64,000 nt of DNA from Longitalea arenae (GTDB taxonomy: Bacteria > Bacteroidota > Bacteroidia > Chitinophagales > Chitinophagaceae): the NCBI RefSeq assembly GCF_016924755.1, contig NZ_JAFFJX010000011.1, positions 62,001 through 126,000 on the forward strand, given 5' to 3'. This document shows, in pieces, positions 35,372 to 43,957 of this stretch (within the stretch, counting starts at the first letter, position 1; each line of letters starts with the position of its first letter). The notes beneath the pieces were generated by a model that worked only from the letters and a program-made list of their open reading frames with translations, made no database searches and had not been told where the DNA came from. The translations under genes and the position numbers were made by a program.

Positions 35372-36730
35372 ATGCACATGTCGTTCACTACAGATAAACA
35401 AAGCCTGGAAGACCTGAACATTTTCGGCAAACAAGGCGGAGATTCCATTTACAACATCTTCAATCGCTGCACAACAAGAGGCGGGGCGGCCATTTTGGAA
35501 GAACTGTTCCGGTATCCGCTTGCTGACTATGAAGCTATAAACAAACGCAGCGGCATTATACAATCGTTTGCGTTAGCGGGAACTTCCTTCCCTTTTAAAA
35601 GTTCGGACTTCGATGCGGCTGAAGCATATTTAGCCAACACTGATGAGCGCTCGAAACTAACCGTGCAGGAAAATACGGTGACCCGGAAACTGACGAACAT
35701 GATCGCTATGGACATCGAGACCCAGCAGATCTATAAAGGTGTTGAGTCACTGGTGGAGTTGATGAAGAATGCACAGGAATTGATGCAAGCGCTGAATGGG
35801 CATCCCTTCTATAAAGAAGAAAAAGAGGAAATACGCACCATTCTGAATGATCCGGCTTTCGCTGTAATGTATGAGAGTAAGGGAAAGCTTTCGCACGCAC
35901 AGGTAGCAGCGTTTGATGTGATCCTGCGGTTCCGCCACCGGAACCTGGTTGAAAAGCTGTTGCAACATATTTATTACCTCGACGTTTACCTGGCGATCGC
36001 AAAAGTGGCAAACGACAAAAAGTTTGTTTTTCCGAAAGCCCTGCCCGCAGGCCAGTCAAATTTGCTAAAGCTGGAGGGAGTATACCATCCCCAGGTAAAA
36101 AACGCTGTACCGAACAATATCCATGTTACCACCGATAACAATGTTATTTTTCTTACCGGCGCCAATATGGCCGGTAAATCAACTTTTATGAAGTCGATTA
36201 GCATTGCCATGTTCCTGGCGCATATGGGTTTTCCCGTGGCGGCGCAGCAAATGGAATTCGCCGTGCTCGATGGCGTTTATACCACGATCAACCTTCCCGA
36301 TAACCTGGGTATGGGCGCCAGTCACTTTTACGCAGAAGTATTGCGTGTAAAGAAAATGGCTGGGGAACTGCAGGCAAAAAAAGATCTCTTTATTGTATTT
36401 GATGAACTGTTTCGGGGAACGAATGTGAAAGATGCTTACGAAGCCACGATTGCCATTACCTCGGCCTTCGCAAAGAAAAGAAGGAGCATATTTTTGATCT
36501 CCACACATATTATCGAGGCCGGGGATGTGCTGAAAGAAAAATGCAACAATATTAATTTCCTTTACCTGCCTACGCGCATGAGCGGCCATCAACCGGTATA
36601 TACTTATAAATTAGAACAGGGAATTACCGGCGACCGGCACGGCATGGTGATCATCAACAACGAAAAAATACTGCAGATCCTGCAAAACGGAAAAAAGCAA
36701 TTACGAAAAACTACTGCATATGGGATTTAA
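35372..36730 (+). CDS. MutS-like ATPase, first of a pair
   Basis: 452 residues. Contains MutS core/lever helices (about 1-240) and the ABC-type ATPase domain with Walker A TGANMAGKST at about 262-271, DELFRGTN near 342 and STHIIE near 377. The N-terminal mismatch-recognition domain and connector of true MutS are absent, as is a Smr nuclease domain. The 3' end overlaps the next gene by 11 nt. Start ATG 35372 or 35378. Role not established; DNA-structure recognition or recombination control is possible from the fold. Confidence 0.88.
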   Translation: MHMSFTTDKQSLEDLNIFGKQGGDSIYNIFNRCTTRGGAAILEELFRYPLADYEAINKRSGIIQSFALAGTSFPFKSSDFDAAEAYLANTDERSKLTVQENTVTRKLTNMIAMDIETQQIYKGVESLVELMKNAQELMQALNGHPFYKEEKEEIRTILNDPAFAVMYESKGKLSHAQVAAFDVILRFRHRNLVEKLLQHIYYLDVYLAIAKVANDKKFVFPKALPAGQSNLLKLEGVYHPQVKNAVPNNIHVTTDNNVIFLTGANMAGKSTFMKSISIAMFLAHMGFPVAAQQMEFAVLDGVYTTINLPDNLGMGASHFYAEVLRVKKMAGELQAKKDLFIVFDELFRGTNVKDAYEATIAITSAFAKKRRSIFLISTHIIEAGDVLKEKCNNINFLYLPTRMSGHQPVYTYKLEQGITGDRHGMVIINNEKILQILQNGKKQLRKTTAYGI

Positions 36731-38033
36731 AACGGATAAGCAAACGCTTGACGATCTGAATATAACCGGGAAGTATAAAGCACATTCTTTATTCAGCCTG
36801 TTCAATGATACGCATACGGGAGGCGGTGAAAAGCTGCTGGAACTTATGTTTCAACAGCCTTTGTCTGATGCTCTTGCTATAAACCAGCGCAGCGATGTGT
36901 TTAAATTTTTTCATAACAAAAAATTGTCGTTCCCTTTCAACCCATCAACCATCCAGGCAGCAGAAACATACCTGGGCGAAGGAACCGCGCATTCGTACGT
37001 GGTAGTTGCGGGCGGGCATTTACGAAAGAAGTTCCTGCAAATGGCCATGAAAGACGAACACTATGCCCAGTTGCAGAGCGGGCTGCTGGCAACCATCGAT
37101 ATGTTGAAGGGCTTGCAGCAATTCCTTGCATTATTGGAAGGACATCCTTCCACCGAACTGTTCGAAACCGTTGCCGGCGCTTTTTCAGGCGATACAATGA
37201 AATGGCTGAGGGAGCTGCGGATCGATCAACCGCTTAGGCTGTTACAACTGGCGCGATATGATCATCTTATCCGCCATGTACTCCGGGGCGAGATGGAAAA
37301 CATACTCCGGTTTATTTATCATCTCGACGTCTGTATTGCGGTAAGCAATGTGGCCCGCGACAGGAACTTCTCATATGCACAGGCTCTTCCAAAAGGTGAG
37401 CATATATTTAAGACAACTGCATTACACCATCCGGCCCTGAAAAATGGCGTGGCCAACCCGCTTCACCTGCACGAAGAACAGAATGTGCTGTTCCTTACCG
37501 GCGCGAATATGGCCGGCAAATCTACATTGATGAAGTCGATCGGTATTGCCGTATATCTGGCTCATATGGGATTTCCTGTTGCAGCTAAGGAGATGGTGTT
37601 TTCTGTGAGGGACGGGCTTTATACATCGATCAATGTATCGGATAATCTGAACCTGGGCTACAGCCATTTTTATGCGGAAGTGCTGCGTGTAAAGAAGGTA
37701 GCGGAGGAAGTGGCGGAAGGCAGGGACCTGGTGGTCATCTTCGACGAGCTTTTTAAAGGCACCAATGTGAAAGATGCATACGATGCAACGCTGGCTGTTA
37801 CCAAAGAATTTTCCACCTACCGCAATAGCTTTTTTGTTATTTCCACTCATATCATTGAAGTGGGCGAAGCGCTGAAAACAGCATGTGACAATCTGCAATT
37901 TTCTTACCTGCCCACCATTATGGAAGGCAGCGTGCCCAGGTATCCTTATACGCTTCAGGCCGGCATAACCAGCGACCGCCATGGCATGATCATCATTGAA
38001 AATGAAAGGATACTTGAAATGATAGATGAGTAA
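36720..38033 (+). CDS. MutS-like ATPase, second of a pair
   Basis: 437 residues, clearly paralogous to the preceding protein, especially in the ATPase part (TGANMAGKST, SHFYAEVLRVKK, DELFKGTN, STHIIE all shared). It also lacks the mismatch-binding domain. Overlap of 11 nt with its partner implies coupled translation and a heterodimer, since MutS ATPases work as composite-site dimers. The N-terminal halves are more diverged than the ATPase domains. Confidence 0.88.
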   Translation: MGFKTDKQTLDDLNITGKYKAHSLFSLFNDTHTGGGEKLLELMFQQPLSDALAINQRSDVFKFFHNKKLSFPFNPSTIQAAETYLGEGTAHSYVVVAGGHLRKKFLQMAMKDEHYAQLQSGLLATIDMLKGLQQFLALLEGHPSTELFETVAGAFSGDTMKWLRELRIDQPLRLLQLARYDHLIRHVLRGEMENILRFIYHLDVCIAVSNVARDRNFSYAQALPKGEHIFKTTALHHPALKNGVANPLHLHEEQNVLFLTGANMAGKSTLMKSIGIAVYLAHMGFPVAAKEMVFSVRDGLYTSINVSDNLNLGYSHFYAEVLRVKKVAEEVAEGRDLVVIFDELFKGTNVKDAYDATLAVTKEFSTYRNSFFVISTHIIEVGEALKTACDNLQFSYLPTIMEGSVPRYPYTLQAGITSDRHGMIIIENERILEMIDE

Positions 38034-38103
38034 ACAGAAAGTTGAGCCTTAATAGAGGTAATATGGGTGACGAAATAATAAATCTAATACCAACGATGGT
38101 CTT

Positions 38104-38697
38104 ATGTCGGCTATAGAACTTGACTATGACACGATATTAAAATTCAGAAAAGGGGATGAATCGGCTTTTACCGTCGTTTACAATCATTTCTACAACAGCA
38201 TATTTTCATTTTGTAAGTATCTGCTACCTGGCATCGAGGATGCGCGGGATATGACGGCGCAACTTTTTATCCTGTTATGGGAAAAAAGAGACCGGTTCGA
38301 TTCCTACAAAAATCTCCGGGGCTTTCTGTTCTTAAATGCACGGAATAAATGCTTCAATTACCTGCGCAACCAAAAGGCGCGGTCGGCCATCGATAAACAG
38401 ATCGGCGATTTTACCATTGCAGAAGAAAGGTCTGTTCTCTTTGCCGAGATCGAGTCGGAGCTGATCACCCATATCCGCGAAGAAGTGGAAAAGCTGCCAG
38501 ATTACTACAGGAATATTTTGAAGCTGGCTTATTTCCAGGGATATGATAACCAGGAGATCGCCGACAAACTTCAGATCAGCGAAAAAACCGTACGCAATGC
38601 GAAGTCTATTGCCTTGAAGACAGTCAAAATGGCTTTTCTGAACAGGAACGCAAAAATGAGCTTTTACCTGTATTTGAGTTGCTGTTATTTCAATTAA
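38104..38697 (+). CDS. ECF sigma-70 factor
   Basis: 197 residues. Region 2 (about 20-95, with DARDMTAQLFILLWEKR and the RGFLFLNARNKCFNYLR stretch) and region 4 (about 125-180, with a helix-turn-helix in NQEIADKLQISEKTVRNAKS). Matches the Bacteroidota-type ECF factors paired with FecR and STN-containing SusC. No FecR is adjacent; the orphan FecR at 33886 lacks a neighbour sigma, so these two may be partners split by the MutS-like pair. Confidence 0.9.
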   Translation: MSAIELDYDTILKFRKGDESAFTVVYNHFYNSIFSFCKYLLPGIEDARDMTAQLFILLWEKRDRFDSYKNLRGFLFLNARNKCFNYLRNQKARSAIDKQIGDFTIAEERSVLFAEIESELITHIREEVEKLPDYYRNILKLAYFQGYDNQEIADKLQISEKTVRNAKSIALKTVKMAFLNRNAKMSFYLYLSCCYFN

Positions 38698-38825
38698 GCA
38701 CCTTAGCGTTTTGCGACCGCTGCCCGCCCGCCAACAGGCAAATCCATAACCGTTATAAAATGAGCCCAACTTTCCCTCCTGCTGATGAGATTAAGCATTA
38801 GCTTTAAAGTAAACATTCAGCCATT

Positions 38826-40016
38826 ATGAAAAGATCAGCAGTCAGGAAAGCGCGGAACCTCTTAACCGCCGGCGCGCTCTTCTTATTAACCAATCCGCTA
38901 TTCGCACAACGCACACCGGAGCCATCAGGCGCGGCGCCAACCGAAATCTGGCAATTTCGCGACTACAGCTCACAACGCATCTCCAGTTACGACACCAGCG
39001 GTGCCAACGATGACGGCAACTGGAAGAACAAGATCAAACCGGGGGAAACACGCACCATTGGGAATGTAACAGGCCCGGGCATTATCAAACACATGTGGTT
39101 TACGATCGCCAGCAACGAAACAAATCACCTGAAAAAGATCGTCCTCAGAATCTATTGGGAAGGAAACAGCACACCAAGCGTCGAAGCGCCTATTGGAGAT
39201 TTCTTCGGGCTCGGGCTCGCCAAATATTTTCTCTACGAATCGAAATACCTCTCCGTGGGATCGCAGCGTGCGCTGAACTGTTATTTCCCGATGCCATTCC
39301 GTAGATCGGCAAAGATCACGATCACCAATGAGGGCGAACATGCAATCGACGCATTTTACTATAATATCGACTGGGAAAAACATGCATCGCTGCCTCAGAA
39401 CATGACCTACTTCCACGCACAATACCGCCAGGCAATACCAACGGATGGCTGGTCGGCAGATTGGAAACAGAACGGCGATGAAAAGATCAACAACAAACAA
39501 AACAAGAACGGAGAAGGAAATTATGTGATCCTTGAAGCCCGGGGCAAAGGTTTTTTTCTCGGCGTTACCCATAGCATTGTGCAAAACCAGGGCGACTGGT
39601 GGGGCGAAGGAGATGAAATGATCTTTATCGATGGCGACAAAAATCCGGCTATTCATGGAACAGGAGCAGAAGACTATTACCTCGGCGCATGGTGCTATGG
39701 AGGTTGTGGGATCAATCCGTTTGGAAATAATCAACCGACATTCAGCTACTCCGGTTATGGCAATCCCAGAAATGGCGGAGATAATCGCGGCGCCGAATGG
39801 ACAGTATACCGCTTTCACAGCGAGTCGCCGATTGTGTTTAACAAGTCAATCAAAATGACCATTGAACACGGTCATGCCAATCACCGATCTGATAATTATT
39901 ATACAGTTGCCTATTGGTATCAGACAGAACCGCATGGCCCCTTCCCTGCTCTACCGGCGGTTAAAGATCGCATTCCGCGCATGGTGAACACGGAAGGACC
40001 AACGAATGGTAAATGA
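38826..40016 (+). CDS. Secreted DUF2961/GH172-type glycoside hydrolase
   Basis: 396 residues with a signal peptide cleaved after about 27 (NPLFAQ). The rest matches DUF2961, now GH172, whose members include difructose-dianhydride synthase/hydrolase and D-arabinofuranosidases that form ring-like hexamers. Recognisable parts are GPGIIKHMWFTI near 80, the ADWKQNGDE region, and the EARGKGFFLGVTH...GTGAEDYYLGAW core. Bounded downstream by a bidirectional terminator. Exact substrate unknown. Confidence 0.85.
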   Translation: MKRSAVRKARNLLTAGALFLLTNPLFAQRTPEPSGAAPTEIWQFRDYSSQRISSYDTSGANDDGNWKNKIKPGETRTIGNVTGPGIIKHMWFTIASNETNHLKKIVLRIYWEGNSTPSVEAPIGDFFGLGLAKYFLYESKYLSVGSQRALNCYFPMPFRRSAKITITNEGEHAIDAFYYNIDWEKHASLPQNMTYFHAQYRQAIPTDGWSADWKQNGDEKINNKQNKNGEGNYVILEARGKGFFLGVTHSIVQNQGDWWGEGDEMIFIDGDKNPAIHGTGAEDYYLGAWCYGGCGINPFGNNQPTFSYSGYGNPRNGGDNRGAEWTVYRFHSESPIVFNKSIKMTIEHGHANHRSDNYYTVAYWYQTEPHGPFPALPAVKDRIPRMVNTEGPTNGK

Positions 40017-40055
40017 TTGCAGCGGATCGCACCGAATATAGAACCATCATAAAAA

Positions 40056-40088
40056 CAAAAAAGGACCGCCTTAAGCGATCCTTTTTTT
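40056..40088. terminator. Bidirectional terminator (after altered tRNA-Cys copy and after GH172 gene)
   Basis: Stem GGACCGC (40063-40069) with GCGATCC (40075-40081), flanked by A6 on the left and T7 on the right, so it can stop transcription from both strands. Confidence 0.8.
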
Positions 40089-40090
40089 CG

Positions 40091-40167
40091 AGGTTCCGAG
40101 CAGATTCGAACTGCTGTAAAAGGTTTTGCAGACCTCTGCCTATCCGCCAGCTGGCGGACACGGAACC
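40091..40167 (-). pseudogene. tRNA-Cys copy with D arm replaced by a palindrome
   Basis: Acceptor stem, anticodon arm with GCA, T arm and U73 are all identical to the intact copy. The ten bases GCCGAGTGGC that form the 5' side of the D arm are replaced by the perfect 16-bp palindrome TCCGCCAGCTGGCGGA. The D stem and G18-G19 contacts are therefore lost, so normal tRNA folding is unlikely. It is downstream of the intact copy and could be co-transcribed unless the terminator between them is fully efficient. Confidence 0.75.
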
Positions 40168-40238
40168 ATGTTTTATTTTCCGCTGCAAAGGTTTTTCGAC
40201 CTCTGCCGCTTTAGTGAACACAAAACCATCATAAAAAC

Positions 40239-40274
40239 AAAAAAAGGACCGCGATTAAGCGATCCTTTTTTTTC
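40239..40274. terminator. Terminator after intact tRNA-Cys
   Basis: Stem GGACCGC (40246-40252) with GCGATCC (40259-40265), loop GATTAA, A-rich left and T9 right flanks. On the minus strand it follows the tRNA by three bases. Confidence 0.8.
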
Positions 40275-40276
40275 GG

Positions 40277-40347
40277 AGGTTCCGAGCAGATTCGAACTGC
40301 TGTAAAAGGTTTTGCAGACCTCTGCCTAGCCACTCGGCCACGGAACC
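40277..40347 (-). tRNA. tRNA-Cys (GCA)
   Basis: Complete class I cloverleaf: acceptor GGTTCCG/CGGAACC, D arm GCCGAGTGGCTAGGC, anticodon loop CTGCAAA with GCA at 34-36, T arm with GTTCGAATC, discriminator U73 as required for cysteine. CCA is not encoded. Confidence 0.95.
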
Positions 40348-40427
40348 ATATTTCACTCGTTTAGAACGAGGTGTGCAAAAGTAGGATATTTGTCGGATAT
40401 TTGAAACAACCTTTTTAATCCTTTTTT

Positions 40428-41303
40428 ATGCAACGTATCCAGGAATCGGAACTTATTATCAATAAACGGGGGGCTGTATACCACCTCGACCTGCGGCCCG
40501 AAGAAATTGCACCTACTATTATTACGGTTGGCGACCCCGAACGGGTGACGGCCGTCAGTAAATACTTCGACCGTATTGAACATAAACGCAACCAGCGCGA
40601 GTTCATCTCCCATACCGGCTTCCTGGGCAAAACAAGGCTGACCGTCATTTCTACCGGCATCGGTCCGGATAATATTGATATTGTACTAAACGAGCTCGAC
40701 GCCCTGGTGAATATCGACCTCGAGAACCGTACCATCAGGCCCCAGCTCAGTCCCCTCAACATCATCCGGGTGGGTACCGCCGGCGCCCTCCAGGCCGATA
40801 TCCCTACCGACAGTTTCGTGGTTTCCACCCATGGCCTGGGCATCGATAACCTGTTGAACTTCTACCGGTACGACGAAAATGAGGAAGAAAAGGCCTTATT
40901 GCAATCCTTCATTACCCAAACCCAGCTCAACCACCGCATTTCCCAACCCTATATCTGCGGCAGCAGCGCCCATCTTATTAAACATTTCGTCAATAACTTC
41001 CACCACGGCATTACGGTCACCTGTCCGGGCTTTTATGGCCCCCAGGGCCGCATTTTACGGCTCGGGCTGAGCCATCCCCAGCTCATTGACCGCCTTACCC
41101 AGTTCAGTTTCGGTCCACATCGTATAACCAACTTCGAAATGGAGACCTCCGCTATTTACGGCCTGGGCAAACTGCTGGGGCATCATTGCCTTTCCATCAG
41201 CGCGATTGTGGCCAACCGTGTTACCAAACAATTCTCGAAAGACAGCCAGGCAACCATTGAAAAACTGATCAAAAGAACGCTGGATGTCATAAGTGCATGG
41301 TAA
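40428..41303 (+). CDS. Nucleoside phosphorylase family protein (uridine-phosphorylase-like)
   Basis: 291 residues of the PNP/UDP family 1. GDPERV near residue 35 (phosphate binding), STGIGPDN near 75, RVGTAGAL near 115, and NFEMETSAIYGL near 235, which holds the Met-Glu pair contacting ribose. It cleaves nucleosides with phosphate to sugar-1-phosphate and base in salvage. Base specificity is not certain, though uridine/purine types are both possible. Confidence 0.88.
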   Translation: MQRIQESELIINKRGAVYHLDLRPEEIAPTIITVGDPERVTAVSKYFDRIEHKRNQREFISHTGFLGKTRLTVISTGIGPDNIDIVLNELDALVNIDLENRTIRPQLSPLNIIRVGTAGALQADIPTDSFVVSTHGLGIDNLLNFYRYDENEEEKALLQSFITQTQLNHRISQPYICGSSAHLIKHFVNNFHHGITVTCPGFYGPQGRILRLGLSHPQLIDRLTQFSFGPHRITNFEMETSAIYGLGKLLGHHCLSISAIVANRVTKQFSKDSQATIEKLIKRTLDVISAW

Positions 41304-41396
41304 TTGAAACAAAGTAAATAACAATCTGTTATAATAGGACAGGCCATTATGGTTCTAAACCAGTTTGTAGTAATATTGCAAGAGGAACAATCAATT

Positions 41397-42191
41397 ATGG
41401 AATTAGTATTTCACAAATACCAGGGAACAGGAAACGACTTTGTTATTCTGGACAACCGCGATGAACGTTACAATGGATTAACTGTAGAACAGGTGCGCTT
41501 TATGTGCAACCGCCGTTTCGGGATCGGCGCCGATGGACTCATGTTACTGAACAATGCCAACGGATACGATTTCGAAATGAAATATTATAATGCCGATGGC
41601 CGGGAAAGCACTATGTGCGGCAATGGCGGCCGCTGCCTGGTGAAATTTGCCTATAATATCGGCATCCGTAAGGATAAATATAATTTCATAGCCGTAGATG
41701 GCCCCCATGAAGCCGAGATCGACGATGACGGCACGGTGAGCCTTAAAATGAAAGATGTGAAAGGCGTGAAAGACTATCACAGCGATTTTATTGTGGATAC
41801 CGGTTCGCCCCACTATATCAAACTCACGCCCAATGTATGGGATTATGATGTTTACAAAAAAGGAAAAGATATCCGCTACAGCAATGCCTTCGCCAAAGAA
41901 GGCATCAATGTGAACTTCGTAGAACAGAAAAATAACGATGAAATAATAGTGCGCACCTACGAACGCGGTGTGGAAGATGAGACCCTCTCCTGCGGTACCG
42001 GCGTTACCGCCAGCGCCCTGGTATGTTATCATAACGAACGGGGTTTCAACGATGTAACCGTTCAAACCCGCGGTGGTAAACTAACCGTTGAGTTTGACCG
42101 GATCGACGACGATACCTACGAGAACATCTGGTTATGCGGCCCCGCTGAAAAAGTATTTGAAGGCGCTGTAACACTGGGCAATAAGCAATAG
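41397..42191 (+). CDS. dapF: Diaminopimelate epimerase
   Basis: 264 residues from ATG 41397; an upstream in-frame ATG at 41349 adds 16 non-family residues. Converts LL- to meso-diaminopimelate for lysine and peptidoglycan synthesis. Both catalytic Cys motifs are present: MCGNGGRC (Cys74) and SCGTG (Cys199). The N-terminal KYQGTGNDFV is diagnostic. The 42-bp repeat array begins inside its last four codons. Confidence 0.97.
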   Translation: MELVFHKYQGTGNDFVILDNRDERYNGLTVEQVRFMCNRRFGIGADGLMLLNNANGYDFEMKYYNADGRESTMCGNGGRCLVKFAYNIGIRKDKYNFIAVDGPHEAEIDDDGTVSLKMKDVKGVKDYHSDFIVDTGSPHYIKLTPNVWDYDVYKKGKDIRYSNAFAKEGINVNFVEQKNNDEIIVRTYERGVEDETLSCGTGVTASALVCYHNERGFNDVTVQTRGGKLTVEFDRIDDDTYENIWLCGPAEKVFEGAVTLGNKQ

Positions 42192-42327
42192 ACAAGAGGC
42201 AAAAGGCAATAGACAACCGGCAATAAGCAACAGACAAGAGGCAACAGGCAATAGACAACCGGCAATAAGCAACAGACAAGAGGCAAAAGGCAATAGACAA
42301 CCGGCAATAAGCAACAGGCAAAAGGGA
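42180..42327. repeat. Three and a half 42-bp tandem repeats
   Basis: Units 42180-42221, 42222-42263, 42264-42305 and a partial copy to about 42327. Each is built of shorter GGCAATAGACAA-like and GGCAATAAGCAA-like words of about 20 bp. Only single-base differences separate units. The array starts within the dapF stop region and ends before corA. Because 42 is divisible by three, it stays open on the minus strand, producing an artefactual ORF. Confidence 0.9.
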
Positions 42328-42428
42328 GATCCGCGATTGATAAGGAAGCCTGAATATCCGGCAATCCTTGCCAATTGCCGATTGCCAATGGCAAAATTGG
42401 TTTCCCTTGCCAATTGGCATTTGTCTAT

Positions 42429-42436
42429 TACCTTTG
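42429..42436 (+). promoter_or_regulatory. Bacteroidota -7 box for corA
   Basis: TACCTTTG matches the TAnnTTTG -7 consensus. It lies 8 nt before ATG 42445, so the transcript would be leaderless or nearly so. The -33 element is not clear. Confidence 0.4.
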
Positions 42437-42444
42437 CGCCGCCT

Positions 42445-43383
42445 ATGATCCAGTACTTCAAAAATATCAATAAACAAACCATAGCGATCGATAAGCCCGA
42501 TAACGGGGCCTGGGTGAACATTCTTCCGCCGCTGAAACAGGAGGAGTTCTCGGAATTGGCCAATAGCCTGGATATTCCGCTCGACTTCCTCACCGACTCG
42601 CTGGATATTGATGAAAGAACCCGTTTTGAAGAGGCTGACAATGTAAAACTGGTGGTCATAAAGACCCCTACCGAAAACAACTCATTTAACGAAAGCGACG
42701 CCTACTATATCACCATTCCCATCTGTATCATCATTACCCACAACCAGATCGTAACGGTGAACTCCTTCGAGAATGGCGCTATCAAAAAATTCCTGAACAC
42801 CTTTCAGAACCGGCATCCCGATAACCGCAAAATGATGGTGCTGAAGATCATTGAAAAGATCATTCAGACCTATCTCGAATTCCTGAAAGAGATCAATCAA
42901 CGCCGGAATATATTGGAGCAGAAACTGTATGCCGCCAGCCGTAATGAACAACTCCTGCAGCTGATGCGCATCCAGAAAAGCCTGGTGTATTTCGTAACGG
43001 CGCTTCGCTCGAACGAAATGCTGCTGATGAAAATCGAACGCACCAATTTCCTTGGACTGAACGAAGATGAGAAAGAGTTCCTGAATGACCTTATTGTAGA
43101 TAATGCCCAGGCGCTGGAAATGTCGAACATCTATACCAATATCCTCAGCAGTACCCTCGATGCTTTTGCAAGTATCATTGCCAATAACCAGAACGAAGTA
43201 TTGAAACGGTTATCGGTAATAACCATCGTATTGACCCTGCCCGTACTGGTGGCCAGTATATATGGAATGAATGTGCCCATCCCCTACGCACATTCCCCTT
43301 TTGCCTTTTACATACCTGTATTTTTATCACTGGTGATATCGCTGGTGATCGGCTGGTTCTTTTTGAAAAAGAAGATCTTTTAG
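42445..43383 (+). CDS. corA: CorA-type magnesium/cobalt transporter
   Basis: 312 residues from ATG 42445; an in-frame ATG at 42337 lies in non-coding sequence. Large cytoplasmic domain (1-240) with long helices, then two membrane helices; the filter motif YGMN lies near residue 275 and the C-terminus is basic (FLKKKIF). Mediates Mg2+ (or Co2+/Ni2+) influx as a pentamer. Confidence 0.93.
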   Translation: MIQYFKNINKQTIAIDKPDNGAWVNILPPLKQEEFSELANSLDIPLDFLTDSLDIDERTRFEEADNVKLVVIKTPTENNSFNESDAYYITIPICIIITHNQIVTVNSFENGAIKKFLNTFQNRHPDNRKMMVLKIIEKIIQTYLEFLKEINQRRNILEQKLYAASRNEQLLQLMRIQKSLVYFVTALRSNEMLLMKIERTNFLGLNEDEKEFLNDLIVDNAQALEMSNIYTNILSSTLDAFASIIANNQNEVLKRLSVITIVLTLPVLVASIYGMNVPIPYAHSPFAFYIPVFLSLVISLVIGWFFLKKKIF

Positions 43384-43442
43384 CAAAACGCTTTACGCTT
43401 ATTGCGTAACGAGCATAAACAAAAACCGATAACCAATTCCTT

Positions 43443-43898
43443 ATGTTCAGTATCAGAGTATATGGCATCCTGATCGGCGAAAACAAACAGGTGCTCGTTA
43501 GTGATGAATTGATCCGCGGTGGTAAATACACCAAATTCCCCGGTGGCGGACTGGAATTCGGTGAGGGCACCCGCGATTGTTTGAAAAGAGAGTTCAAAGA
43601 AGAAATGGATCTCGACATCCGGGTGGGCGATCATATTTACACCACCGATTATTTCCAGATCAGCGCATTCAACCCCAGCCACCAGATCATCTCTATCTAC
43701 TATTACGCACATCCGCTGGAACCTATAAAAGCCCCCCTTCGTCAGAAACCATTTGATTTTGACGAACAGCAAATGGCAGTATATAAAGAAAAAGGAGAAA
43801 CAGAAACATTCCGCTTCATCGACTGGGACGATTTCTCAGAAGCCTCTGTTTCCCTGCCGATCGACAAGATCGTTGCCAAAATGCTGAAATCCCTGTAA
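43443..43898 (+). CDS. Nudix hydrolase
   Basis: 151 residues. The Nudix box is present at about 38-60 (GGLEFGE...REFKEEMDL), with the catalytic RE..EE intact but Asp in place of the usual Gly of the EExG element. Hydrolyses a nucleoside-diphosphate-linked compound; substrate unknown. It is 59 nt downstream of corA and may be co-transcribed. Confidence 0.87.
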   Translation: MFSIRVYGILIGENKQVLVSDELIRGGKYTKFPGGGLEFGEGTRDCLKREFKEEMDLDIRVGDHIYTTDYFQISAFNPSHQIISIYYYAHPLEPIKAPLRQKPFDFDEQQMAVYKEKGETETFRFIDWDDFSEASVSLPIDKIVAKMLKSL

Positions 43899-43957
43899 TG
43901 CCTGGTTGGGTCACCTGGTGGGTTGGGTCACTTCCTGTTTAAATCAACTGCAAGCGC

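Larger units (their letters stand above)
40042..40348. repeat. Degenerate tandem array of tRNA-Cys units
   Basis: Two homologous units of about 100-125 bp offset by 182-186 bp (40042-40167 and 40224-40348). Each holds AACCATCATAAAAACAAAA, a GGATCGC/GCGGTCC terminator and a tRNA-Cys. Between them, 40181-40209 is a decayed piece of the anticodon arm. The units are nearly identical except in the D arm. Confidence 0.8.

Noticed and set aside
40091-40167. Second functional tRNA-Cys
   Set aside because: The D arm is destroyed by the palindrome, so the standard tertiary contacts cannot form.
42132-42680. Minus-strand ORF of 182 codons rich in Leu and Cys
   Set aside because: It is kept open by the 42-bp repeat (divisible by three) and overlaps dapF and corA on the other strand.
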